From Thiorhodospira sibirica ATCC 700588 (GTDB lineage Bacteria; Pseudomonadota; Gammaproteobacteria; Ectothiorhodospirales; Ectothiorhodospiraceae), in contig NZ_MU255056.1 of NCBI RefSeq assembly GCF_000227725.2, positions 501,025 to 565,024 on the forward strand: 64,000 bases of DNA, written 5' to 3'. The notes under the pieces are model-generated. The model saw only the letters and a list, made by a program, of their open reading frames with translations. It made no database searches and was not told the origin of the DNA. The position numbers and the translations under genes are program-made. Below, piece after piece: positions 55,393-64,000 of this stretch; within the stretch, counting starts at the first letter, position 1, and every line of letters begins with the position of its first letter.

Positions 55393-56859
55393 TTAGGCAG
55401 CCTTAGCGAGGGCGGCTTTTTTCCAGGGGGCCTGGAACTTGTCCCAGCACGGATTATTCAGGGTCATGTCCATATCGCGCGCAAAGATGGCAAAGCCGTC
55501 ATAGCCGTGATAGGGGCCGGAATAATCCCAGGAGTGCATCTGGCGAAACGGGATGCCCATCTTCTGGAAGATGTATTTCTCTTTCACACCGGAGCCGACC
55601 AGATCAGGGCGGATGCGCTTGACGAATTCCTCCAGCTCATAGCCAGTGACATCGTCATACAGCAGCGTGCCTTCGCCCATTTCCTTGATGGTGCGGTCAT
55701 AGTCGTCGTTATGTGCAAACTCATAACCGGTACCGACCACTTCCATGCCCAAATCTTCATACGCACCCACTGGATGGCGCGGGCGCAGACCACCAACATA
55801 GAGCATGACGCGCTTGCCTTCGAGACGTGGGCGGTACTTGGCAATCACCGCGTCGGCCTCTTTTTGGTATTTCTCGATCACTCGCTCGGCGCCTTCCTTG
55901 ATTTTGTCATCAAAGAAGGAGGCAATCTTGCGCAGGCTCTCGGCAATCTTGGTCGGTCCAAAGAAATTGAACTCAACCCACGGAATCGCGTATTTTTCTT
56001 CCATGTGGCGCGCGATGTAGTTCATCGAGCGGTAGCAGTGCAAAAGATTGAGCTTGACCTTGGGCGTTAGCTCCATCTCCGAGAGCGTGCCATCGCCCGA
56101 CCACTGCGACACCACGCGCAGGCCCATTTCCTCAAGTAACAAACGCGAGGCCCAGGCATCACCCCCGATGTTGTAATCGGCCAGCAAGGCCACATCATAG
56201 GGCGTGGTTTCAAAGCGGTTATCTTCATCACGGCGTGGCAACACCCAGTCACGAATCGCATCGTTGGCGATATGATGACCCAGCGATTGCGAAACCCCAC
56301 GAAAACCTTCGCAGCGCAGCGGCACTACGGCCTTGCCCAGCTCAGCGGCTTTTTTCTTGGAAACCGCCTCAATATCATCACCAATCAGACCAATCGGGCA
56401 TTCGGATTGAATCGAGATCCCCTTGACCAGCGGAAACAGCGTATTGATCTCGTCAATGAGCTTTTCCAGCTTTTTGTCCCCACCAAAAACGATGTCCTTT
56501 TCCTGAAAATCCGAGGTGAAATTCATCGTGCCAAAGACATTGACCCCGGTATGTCCCGCATAATAATTACGCCGCCCGGCGCGAGTGTACTGGCCACAGC
56601 CGACAGGACCGTGGGAGATATGGATCATGTCCTTGATCGGACCCCATACCACCCCCTTGGAGCCGGCATACGCACAGCCACGAATGGTCATCACCCCCGG
56701 CAGGGATTTACGGTTTGAGGTGATGCACTTTTTGGATTGTTCGACATTCGGGTCATTGACCGTTAAATGTTTTGCGCGATCTTTGCGCGCTTTTTCAGGA
56801 TAAACCTCCAGCACCTCTTGAATCAGGGCCTCGGTTTCTTCTCGGGTCATGGTCGTCAT
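55393..56859 (-). CDS. nifD: Nitrogenase MoFe protein alpha subunit
   Basis: A 488-residue NifD, alpha chain of molybdenum dinitrogenase, carrying FeMo-co and half of the P-cluster. Signatures: [46 protein letters not shown] (P-cluster Cys), [40 protein letters not shown] (Gln/His near FeMo-co), [14 protein letters not shown] (Cys that binds FeMo-co) and [26 protein letters not shown] (His and surroundings). It is the Mo type, not Vnf/Anf. GAGGAG precedes the start. Confidence 0.98.
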   Translation of the reverse strand: MTTMTREETEALIQEVLEVYPEKARKDRAKHLTVNDPNVEQSKKCITSNRKSLPGVMTIRGCAYAGSKGVVWGPIKDMIHISHGPVGCGQYTRAGRRNYYAGHTGVNVFGTMNFTSDFQEKDIVFGGDKKLEKLIDEINTLFPLVKGISIQSECPIGLIGDDIEAVSKKKAAELGKAVVPLRCEGFRGVSQSLGHHIANDAIRDWVLPRRDEDNRFETTPYDVALLADYNIGGDAWASRLLLEEMGLRVVSQWSGDGTLSEMELTPKVKLNLLHCYRSMNYIARHMEEKYAIPWVEFNFFGPTKIAESLRKIASFFDDKIKEGAERVIEKYQKEADAVIAKYRPRLEGKRVMLYVGGLRPRHPVGAYEDLGMEVVGTGYEFAHNDDYDRTIKEMGEGTLLYDDVTGYELEEFVKRIRPDLVGSGVKEKYIFQKMGIPFRQMHSWDYSGPYHGYDGFAIFARDMDMTLNNPCWDKFQAPWKKAALAKAA

Positions 56860-56945
56860 GGATGATTCTCCTCATCACGCCTCTAATCTGAGCGCGTCAT
56901 GATGTATGGCAAAAAATAGCGATATGGGCCAACAGTGGCAAGGCA

Positions 56946-57941
<996 letters not shown>

Positions 57942-58014
57942 TCATTTATTTTCATAAAACCCGATTTATCGTGCGTAGCATAAACGACAAACCCTCCAAT
58001 AAAGGCCTACAAAG

Positions 58015-58030
58015 TGTATGTATAACGACA
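58015..58030. promoter_or_regulatory. NifA upstream activator site (TGT-N10-ACA), overlapping the draT start
   Basis: TGTATGTATAACGACA matches the NifA consensus in full and sits about 110 bases upstream of the -24 element. It covers the ATG of the divergent draT gene. A second half-perfect site (5 of 6) is at 57974-57989. Confidence 0.75.
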
Positions 58031-58869
58031 GTGCCCTACGGGTAAGCGAACCTCCGTCACCCTCCTTGCCCAAAAACGCCCGCCTGCCCATCAATCGCTG
58101 CAACCTGCCAGCGGTCATTCTGGGTAGTCTGCGCTTTCAGCAACATCCCGCCGCACTGGAACTTGATGGCGTCGCTGAACTGCATGTGGACTTATTTCGC
58201 CACCTGGATGCCACCGCCGACCTGTGCCAGCGCGCCGAGATTTTTCAAGCCTACATGCGCGGGCATTTCAGTCTGGATGATCTCAAACAGGCGGGATTAC
58301 AAAAGCGCCACGCCAAATCGCGGGCCAAAGCGGATTATCTACGAATGATGCGCGGCTGGTTATTTGATGCCGATGGACGCGAAGGGGCCGTACTTAAGGG
58401 GTTTATTGAATCGCGCTTTGGGTTATTGGCGCGCTATCACAAGGGTAGTCTGAGCGATTTTCACAGCGAAGCCTATCATCGATATACCTACGAACGCTGC
58501 AAGGGCCTGTATAACACCAATGCCTTAGAGGCCCAACTGGACCTGCTCTACAGCTTTTGCCAATACGAACTGCGCCGCCGCTTCCCCAAGCGCAGCCATC
58601 TCACCGTATTTCGCGGCATCAACCGGCTCGAAGACCACGAAGTCATCGAACGCCTGTCGCGCACCGAGGCCGTGGTGCTGCTAAATAACCTCAACTCCTT
58701 CAGCAGCCACCGCGACCGCGCCGACGAATTTGGTGATTACATCCTCACCGCCCAGATCCCGCTGTCCAAAATATTTTTCTTCCAGGACCTGCTGCCCGGA
58801 ATGCTACGCGGTGAAGGGGAATACGTCGTCATCGGCGGCGTCTATCAGGTCAGCATTGACCTGTTATAG
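58018..58869 (+). CDS. draT: NAD+--dinitrogen-reductase ADP-D-ribosyltransferase
   Basis: A 283-residue DraT that inactivates NifH by ADP-ribosylating Arg101 when ammonium or darkness/energy depletion is sensed. Diagnostic phrases: NRCNLPAVILGSLRFQQHPAALELDGV, EIFQAYMRGHFSLDD, KADYLRMMRGWLFDADGREGAVLKGF, HLTVFRGIN and LLNNLNSFSSHRDRADEFGDYIL. The start ATG fits the family length (about 275-285). It is transcribed away from nifH, and the DraG hydrolase that would remove the group is not in the window. Confidence 0.96.
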   Translation: MYNDSALRVSEPPSPSLPKNARLPINRCNLPAVILGSLRFQQHPAALELDGVAELHVDLFRHLDATADLCQRAEIFQAYMRGHFSLDDLKQAGLQKRHAKSRAKADYLRMMRGWLFDADGREGAVLKGFIESRFGLLARYHKGSLSDFHSEAYHRYTYERCKGLYNTNALEAQLDLLYSFCQYELRRRFPKRSHLTVFRGINRLEDHEVIERLSRTEAVVLLNNLNSFSSHRDRADEFGDYILTAQIPLSKIFFFQDLLPGMLRGEGEYVVIGGVYQVSIDLL

Positions 58870-58873
58870 CGGC

Positions 58874-58930
58874 GCGGCATCATCTTGATGCCGCAAAAGA
58901 ACGCGAACGCAAGATGCGTCCGCCATGTGG
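58874..58930. repeat. Folded palindromic repeat, copy C, after draT
   Basis: Hairpin GCGGCATCA / TGATGCCGC around TCT (58874-58894), like the second hairpin of copy A, followed by 58903-58925, which is identical over 23 bp to 27061-27083. It starts five bases after the draT stop and may act as its terminator. Confidence 0.7.
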
Positions 58931-58966
58931 CATGAGCGCGTGGCATAAAACAGCGCGGGCTTGAGG

Positions 58967-60223
58967 TTATTGCACGCTGACGGGGTTGACGCTCAGGCCG
59001 TCGAGGGCATTGGGGAGGCGGGTGGTGATGATCCAGTCGCCGTTTTGCAAGTCAGGGTGACGCACAAGGATGCGGGCGTCTGATGCTTCCGGGGTCTCGC
59101 GCCATTCGCCGAGTCGTTCCACGGTTAAGGGACGCATCCGTCCGTCGAGCAGGCGGTAGATGAGGTCTTTGCCGTACACGGCTTCAAAGGGCAGGGCCAC
59201 GACCCCGCTTTGCGGCGGCAAATGAAGGTTCAGGCTGACAAAGCGCCCCAAGGCCAAACCCTCGTGTGGGGCGCTCAACTCAAATAATCCCTCGACCCCC
59301 GCCCCACCCGGCTCGGCTTGTCCGGCCAGGGCGCGCAGCCGCAGCGCCAGGGGCTGACCTTCACTGATGGCCGCAGCGTCTAACGCGATGCCTTGCTGTA
59401 AAGCCGCCCGCACGACCGGGATATGTTGCGCCGGGATGATGGCGCGGACTTCCAGCGTATTTGCCGCAAACAGGCGCAGCATGGCATCGCCTGCGCGCAC
59501 CCGATCACCGGGCGCCTGCAGTACCTCGGTGATGATGCCGTCAAAGGGGGCCACAATGCGAGTACGCTCCAGCTCCAGACGCGCCAGATCACGCAGCGCC
59601 CGGGCACGGTCTGCCTTGGCCTCTAGCTGGGCAAGATGCTGGTTGAAATTATCGACCACCAGACGGCGGGCATTGAATGCCAGAGCCTGTTGTTCATAGG
59701 CGCGCTCGGCCTCTTCCATCGCGGCGCGTGAGCTTAGGTCGTTGCGTTGCAGATTTTGCAGGCGGTTCAGCGAGCGTTCTGTCAGGGCCAGCAGGTTTTG
59801 CTCATGGCGCAGGGCGGTCTGTTCGCTGGTAAAACGGCGCTGTTCAGCGGCAATCTGTGCCTGGATATCAGCCAGCTCGGCCTCGCGGATGCTCAACTGC
59901 CAGCGCGCCTCACGTTCATCCAGCAACAGCAGCGCATCGCCCTGTTTGACCGACATCCCTTCTTGGGCGGGAACGGCCAGCACATCCGCCGCAATACTGG
60001 CGCTTAAGGTGGCCCGCTGCGGGCTTTGCAAGGTGCCATACAAAGTCAGCTGCGGCGCGAGTGTCTGTAGCTGGACTTCCTGCACACTCACCCGCCAGCT
60101 ACGCTCGGCAATGGATAAGGGCGCTTGCGGCGGGCGGCTCAGCACCAGCAAGGCAAAGACCAAAAGTCCAAAAACGATGAAAATCACCGCCAGTAAGCGG
60201 CGGCGCAAAGGAGATAGCGGCAT
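58967..60223 (-). CDS. RND-type periplasmic adaptor (membrane fusion protein)
   Basis: A 418-residue HlyD/AcrA-family protein. A single N-terminal membrane anchor (about 9-31), then the barrel-sandwich half (about 60-110: ASIAADVLAVPAQEGMSVKQGDALLLLDER), a long alpha hairpin (about 110-215), the second half (TRIVAPFDGIITEVLQAPGDRVRAGD) and a C-terminal beta-barrel/proximal domain. Such adaptors link an inner-membrane pump to an outer-membrane channel. The pump gene would be expected downstream but no RND or ABC gene is in the next sequence to draT, so the partner is elsewhere. Confidence 0.88.
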   Translation of the reverse strand: MPLSPLRRRLLAVIFIVFGLLVFALLVLSRPPQAPLSIAERSWRVSVQEVQLQTLAPQLTLYGTLQSPQRATLSASIAADVLAVPAQEGMSVKQGDALLLLDEREARWQLSIREAELADIQAQIAAEQRRFTSEQTALRHEQNLLALTERSLNRLQNLQRNDLSSRAAMEEAERAYEQQALAFNARRLVVDNFNQHLAQLEAKADRARALRDLARLELERTRIVAPFDGIITEVLQAPGDRVRAGDAMLRLFAANTLEVRAIIPAQHIPVVRAALQQGIALDAAAISEGQPLALRLRALAGQAEPGGAGVEGLFELSAPHEGLALGRFVSLNLHLPPQSGVVALPFEAVYGKDLIYRLLDGRMRPLTVERLGEWRETPEASDARILVRHPDLQNGDWIITTRLPNALDGLSVNPVSVQ

Positions 60224-60345
60224 GTTGAGTCAGTCACTCGAAGGCTGGGAGGGTATCCTTGCTTTATACTAAGGTATTTTAGCAGAATTGCCGCCTTTCC
60301 AAGACGAAAGCGAGAACGGCGGGCACCGTGTCGATGGCTTCCGAT

Positions 60346-60837
60346 TCAGTTTGCCGACACGCGCACGCGTCCGGTGAGCCAGTGAACATCAATCTGATAA
60401 TGATGCCCGCTATCCCCTTGCGCAGACTGGCCGGCGGGTGCCAGACGGATTTGCCCACCGGAGGCCGAGCCATCGGGATAAAAACGGATCGCCGCCCGCC
60501 CTTCGCCCTGCCATTCGCGGTGCCCCGCCAGCAGGTTTAGCGCGACGGAAGACGGTAAACGATAGGCGCGTGGCCGATCCGCCACCCAATATTCCCGCGT
60601 GTTCACGTCGATAAGTACCGCAGAGGGGCTGCCACTGGCAATGGCGCGCCCGCGTGCATAGCGCAAGGCAGAAGCCAGATCACGGCTGGCGCCTTTGATT
60701 TCCAGACCGGTGAGCGCAGAGCCAAAGCGCGGGGCCAGCAGCGCCGCCGCCATGCCCATGATCAGTAACACGACCATTAACTCAATCAGAGTAAAACCGC
60801 GCAGCGGGTGCAGGTGTGGATGCGTGGGACTGGACAT
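60346..60837 (-). CDS. GspH/FimT-like pseudopilin
   Basis: A 163-residue protein with a type IV prepilin leader (RGFTLIELMVVLLIMGM, cleavage after Gly before Phe, Glu5 of the mature form present) and a GspH/FimT domain (GASRDLASALRYARGRAIASG, typical). It would be processed by PilD/GspO and could be a minor pseudopilin of type II secretion or of type IV pili. The ORF is open to 61023, but the ATG at 60837 directly precedes the leader. Other gsp or pil genes are not in the window, so it is an orphan. Confidence 0.85.
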   Translation of the reverse strand: MSSPTHPHLHPLRGFTLIELMVVLLIMGMAAALLAPRFGSALTGLEIKGASRDLASALRYARGRAIASGSPSAVLIDVNTREYWVADRPRAYRLPSSVALNLLAGHREWQGEGRAAIRFYPDGSASGGQIRLAPAGQSAQGDSGHHYQIDVHWLTGRVRVSAN

Positions 60838-60895
60838 TGGTGTGTTTGGTTTTAGATGGTGGGCAAAAGAGGCTGTGTATGGTTCGATGATGGGA

Positions 60896-62176
60896 TTATG
60901 TGGCTTGGCGGTGCGTTTGTAACCACTCGACGATCCGCTGGGCGCTGCCGCGATGTGCATCCAACACACCGCTCGCCGCCTGTGCCAACGCCTCCCGCTG
61001 AGCCGAGTCTTGGAACAGCTCAAGCAGCACCGCCGTCAGGGCAGTGGATGAATCCAGCCAGCGGACTGCGTCGGCTTGCTCAAGGAGTTGATAAATTTCC
61101 TTGAAATTAAATACATGTGGCCCGGAAAGAATCGGGATGCCCAGGTGCGCCGGTTCCAAAGGGTTATGCCCGCCGTGTCTGACCAGACTGCCGCCGACGA
61201 AGGCAACATCCGCACACCCATAGAGCCAGCCAAGTTCGCCCAGGGTGTCGATCAATAACACCGCAACCTCGGGCGGCAGCGGTGCCTGTGTGGGGTCCCA
61301 GTGGGTACGCAGTACAACCTTCATCGCATGTTCGCGGCACAGGGTTTCGATGTGCTTGGCCCGGTGGGGATGGCGTGGCGCCAGAAGTAATAGCGCCTCG
61401 GGCAGGTGGTGGCGCAGCGCCTGGTGAGCCTCCAGTAAGGGGCGGTCTTCGCCGGGGTGGGTGCTGGCTCCCAGCCACACGGGCCGGGTTGCCCCCCACT
61501 GTGCGCGTAAACGGTGCGCCTTGGGCACGGCATCTGCCGGGGCCGTCTGATCAAATTTCAGATTCCCCAGGACGCACACCCGTTCAGGCGCGGCACCCAA
61601 AGCAATGAAGCGCTGGGCATCGTGGCGATCACGGGCGGCAATGCCATTGAGATGGCGCAAGGTTTGCCGTGTCAGGCTGGGAACGCGTGCATAGCCTTTG
61701 GCAGAGCGGGGTGACAGGCGCGCATTGACCAAAAAGGCCGGGATGGACTGGGCGTGACACTGCGCCAGCAGATTGGGCCACAATTCCGTCTCCAGCACAA
61801 TCAGCGCCGAGGGTTTGGCGCGGACAAGAAAACGACGCACTGCGTGGGGCAGATCGAAGGGAAAATAGACATGAGTGACCTGCGTACCCAGACGGCGGCG
61901 GGCTTCTTTGGCACCGCTTGGGGTGGTGGTGCTTAACAACAGCGACAGTGATGGCCGGTGTGCCTGCAGACACTGGATCAGGGTGCTGGCGGCAATCACC
62001 TCGCCCACCGACACCGCATGAATCCAGTAGCGGGGTATCGGGCTTTGTTGCGGGATATAGCCCAATCGCTGCGCCAGATTTTGCAGCAGCGCCTCCTCAT
62101 GCCGACTGCGCCACAGCAGGCGCAGCAGCAAGAAGGGCAACAACAGATACCAGACGAGGGTATAAATACCGCGCAT
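60896..62176 (-). CDS. waaA: 3-deoxy-D-manno-octulosonic acid transferase
   Basis: A 426-residue membrane-anchored GT30 glycosyltransferase that adds Kdo to lipid IVA in the assembly of lipopolysaccharide. The N-terminal anchor (about 3-22) is followed by HAVSVGEVIAASTLI (catalytic Glu), TTTTPSGAKEARRRLG-like and HVYFPFDLPHAVRRFL motifs, and the C-terminal GT-B domain (RPVWLGASTHPGEDRPLLEAH, VAFVGGSLVRHGGHNPLEPAHLGIPILSGPHVFNF). Length is normal. Follows the outer-membrane protein gene by 4 bases, so the two are co-transcribed. Confidence 0.95.
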   Translation of the reverse strand: MRGIYTLVWYLLLPFLLLRLLWRSRHEEALLQNLAQRLGYIPQQSPIPRYWIHAVSVGEVIAASTLIQCLQAHRPSLSLLLSTTTPSGAKEARRRLGTQVTHVYFPFDLPHAVRRFLVRAKPSALIVLETELWPNLLAQCHAQSIPAFLVNARLSPRSAKGYARVPSLTRQTLRHLNGIAARDRHDAQRFIALGAAPERVCVLGNLKFDQTAPADAVPKAHRLRAQWGATRPVWLGASTHPGEDRPLLEAHQALRHHLPEALLLLAPRHPHRAKHIETLCREHAMKVVLRTHWDPTQAPLPPEVAVLLIDTLGELGWLYGCADVAFVGGSLVRHGGHNPLEPAHLGIPILSGPHVFNFKEIYQLLEQADAVRWLDSSTALTAVLLELFQDSAQREALAQAASGVLDAHRGSAQRIVEWLQTHRQAT

Positions 62177-62180
62177 TTAC

Positions 62181-62879
62181 TTAAAAATTGACCACGGTAA
62201 AGCTGGCAGCGACGGAATAGGCCTCGATTTTATCCCCGCCGGTTTCACGGGAATAGGTCAGATCCAGGGCCAGCATCTCATCAAATAAATACACTCTGGG
62301 GCCAATCTGGGCCAGGGCATCGGAACCACTGCGCTCTGCACCCGAGATCTCGGCAATCACGCTCAGATTTGCCAGCAGACGGCTTTCCAGACCGAGCCCC
62401 CAGATGGCGGTGTTTTTGTCTTTGTCCAAGGTGCGGTCACGCTCCACCCCGAGATTGGCATTGAGCTGAGTGTTCAGAGCGGTCAGCTCAATGCTTGCGG
62501 GAACATAGGCATACATAATTTCCCAGCGGTCATCCTCGGTGCCGTATTCCGCCCCGGCCACCAGACCCAGACCAAAATCATGGCTTTCCATATCCATGAA
62601 TAACACCTTGGCCTCCAGTCCAAAAACCTGCTCGGATTCGCCACCCACCTTGATATTGCCAGCCCCCAGCGTGAGCTGCCAGTTACCATCCAAACGGCAG
62701 GTCGGGGCTAAAAAAGTGCCATAGCCGCCTTCCTTGACATCGGTATACCAGATTTCAGCCTCGCAAGAGCGCGCATCAATCAGCGCCGCATCACCGACCA
62801 CATACTGACCACCGGCCTGCGCTGAGGCCGATAAAGCAACTAAAATAATAGATGTATAAAAAATGATTCTTGATTTCAT
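62181..62879 (-). CDS. Unknown outer-membrane beta-barrel-like protein
   Basis: A 232-residue protein with a signal peptide (about 1-22, ending SAQAGG) and a mature part of alternating hydrophobic/hydrophilic strands rich in Gly and Tyr, ending in VVNF, a C-terminal Phe typical of outer-membrane barrels. Phrases such as NWQLTLGAGNIKVGG, LGVERDRTLDKDKNTAIWGLGLESRLL look like barrel strands. No family name can be given. It heads a minus-strand group with waaA, the pseudopilin and the adaptor gene. Confidence 0.7.
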   Translation of the reverse strand: MKSRIIFYTSIILVALSASAQAGGQYVVGDAALIDARSCEAEIWYTDVKEGGYGTFLAPTCRLDGNWQLTLGAGNIKVGGESEQVFGLEAKVLFMDMESHDFGLGLVAGAEYGTEDDRWEIMYAYVPASIELTALNTQLNANLGVERDRTLDKDKNTAIWGLGLESRLLANLSVIAEISGAERSGSDALAQIGPRVYLFDEMLALDLTYSRETGGDKIEAYSVAASFTVVNF

Positions 62880-63114
62880 TTAATTTTTCTCTGAAAAGTT
62901 TACTAGAGGCTCCAACGCACGCACTGGCAGAATTAAGCTAAGCATCTGATTGAAGGCAAAGCATTTTAGCCATCACCCCACGCCCATGCAAGAAATGGCT
63001 GTGATCTTTTATTGAAAGCCACCAGCACCATATCGGGTCACTACTGGGCAGCTTGCAGAATAAGCGATACACGCGCGGATTCCGGCCATAAATACAGCCG
63101 ATGAATCAGCCGAA
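62880..63114. other. Gene-free gap before the IS5-type element
   Basis: No gene seen. It holds the promoter region of the outer-membrane protein and the left flank of the transposase gene, but no inverted repeat matching the right end of the element could be found. Confidence 0.5.
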
Positions 63115-63936
63115 GTGGTGGCGGCGTCCAGATGCCACCGTCACGAGAAGGCCCATCAGATACAATATCGCCATGACGGAAAACACCTCAGCGACGGCGC
63201 CTGGAAGGCGATCAAGCCGCTGTTGCCGAGCGCCCCGGTCGGGCGCCCTCGTAAGCTCAGCATGCGCCAAGTCATCAATGCGATCTTCTATGTCCTGCAG
63301 ACGGGCTGCCAGTGGCGTCAGCTGCCGCGCGACTTTCCTGCCTGGTCGGCAGTGTACTATGACTTCAATCGCTGGCGGCGCGATGGAACCTGGCAGCGTC
63401 TTCATGACAGGCTACGCGCTCGGCTACGGCAACGCCACGGGCGTCACAAGCATCCAAGCGCCGGGTGTCTGGACAGCCAAAGCGTCAAGACCACGGCGAT
63501 CCCTGGTGAGCGCGGCTATGACGCCGGCAAGAAGATCAAGGGCCGCAAACGCCATCTTCTGGTCGATACCCTGGGGCTGGTGCTGGCCGTCGTTGTCACC
63601 GCCGCCAGCGTGCAAGACCTTTATGGGGCGCGCCAACTCCTGCGCCATCTCCCCGGTCATTGCAAAAAGCTGCGCAAAATCTGGGTTGACGGCGGCTACA
63701 GTGGACGCCTGGTTGACTGGGTTGCCCAGCGCTTTCGTTTCGTCTTGACGGGGGTCTTGCGTCCCAAGGAGCGCCGAGGGTTTGTTTTGTTGCCGCGACG
63801 CTGGGTTGTTGAGCGGACCTTTGGCTGGCTGAACCACTCACGCCGTCTGAGCAAGGACTACGAGCGCTTGATGTCGAGCAGCGAAGCCTGGATTTATCTC
63901 GCAATGAGTCGACTGATGGCTAACCGCTTGGTTTGA
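63115..63936 (+). mobile_element. IS5-family transposase
   Basis: A 273-codon frame with an IS5-type DDE transposase: LSDGAWKAIKPLLPSAPVGRPRKL, INAIFYVLQTGCQWRQLPRDFP, first Asp in CLDSQSVKTT, second in IWVDGGYSGRL and the Glu in RRWVVERTFGWLNHSRRLSKDYERL, so the catalytic core is complete. The first 25 or so residues (VAASRCHRHEKAHQIQ) do not look like a transposase start, and no left inverted repeat is seen, whereas a right end (GGCGGTAGTTTCCAAACAGC, about 63937-63962) is. Probably 5'-truncated, or the start lies inside. The window ends about 60 bases later. Confidence 0.88.
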
Positions 63937-63962
63937 GGCGGTAGTTTCCAAACAGCTTCTCA
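63937..63962 (-). repeat. Probable right terminal inverted repeat of the IS5-type element
   Basis: Sequence after the transposase stop, read leftward, is GAGAAGCTGTTTGGAAACTA, of the IS5/ISL2 terminal repeat type. Confidence 0.6.
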
Positions 63963-64000
63963 CTCCCTGGGTGTTAGCAAAGGGGCCATGCGGGTGTGAT

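Overview
The window reads as one chromosome segment of a diazotrophic, sulfur-oxidising gammaproteobacterium. The main grounds are a Mo-nitrogenase cluster (nifHDKT, a 2[4Fe-4S] ferredoxin, a NifY/NafY-type protein) with divergent draT, and a glycine/tyrosine-rich secreted protein that looks like a sulfur-globule envelope protein. Housekeeping genes (glyQS, hemCD, waaA, sodB, rluC, clpB) are of gammaproteobacterial type. A purple sulfur bacterium or relative in the Chromatiales is the best guess; I cannot name a genus.

Layout. 1-7.8 kb (minus strand): a two-partner secretion locus with a FhaC/ShlB-type transporter, a 1954-residue filamentous-haemagglutinin-like exoprotein with GLUG repeats and an 18-bp tandem repeat, and the start of a FecR-domain protein. 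8-15 kb (minus): an orphan PII-like protein, glyQS, a Cache-type chemoreceptor and an M17 aminopeptidase. 15-24.4 kb (mostly plus): sulfur-globule-like protein, qmcA/nfeD pair, rluC (minus), a membrane glycosyltransferase, an N-acetylmuramoyl-alanine amidase, pgeF, an orphan hypC, a NIF3-like protein, sodB and a retropepsin-like protease. 24.4-27.6 kb: a degraded mobile-element zone with two inverted InsA fragments, a chemoreceptor without a sensor domain, and a tnpB broken by a deletion at a palindromic repeat. 27.6-34.3 kb: an MFS exporter and a tightly overlapping three-gene operon (nucleotide-transporter-like MFS fused to HEAT repeats plus two membrane sensor-like proteins of unknown output). 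34.5 kb: initiator tRNA. 34.9-43.4 kb: a 1528-residue PAS/GAF/GGDEF/EAL protein, a CheA-REC hybrid kinase and a DUF4214-CAP protein. 43.5-47.3 kb: clpB with a heat-shock promoter and an in-frame intein. 47.8-52.2 kb: hemCD, an OmpA-like lipid-anchored or periplasmic protein, and the amgK-murU cell-wall recycling pair. 52.4-58.9 kb: nif genes. 59-62.9 kb (minus): outer-membrane protein, waaA, a GspH-like pseudopilin and an RND-type adaptor. 63.1-63.9 kb: an IS5-family transposase.

The most notable item is the intein in the Walker A motif of the first AAA+ domain of ClpB (44221-45294). It starts with Ala instead of Cys/Ser and carries the Trp-Cys-Thr residues that define class 3 inteins, plus an apparently intact LAGLIDADG endonuclease. 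Other points of interest are a family of folded palindromic repeats (one at the tnpB deletion junction), a NifA-type site overlapping the draT start codon, and the transporter-plus-sensors operon.
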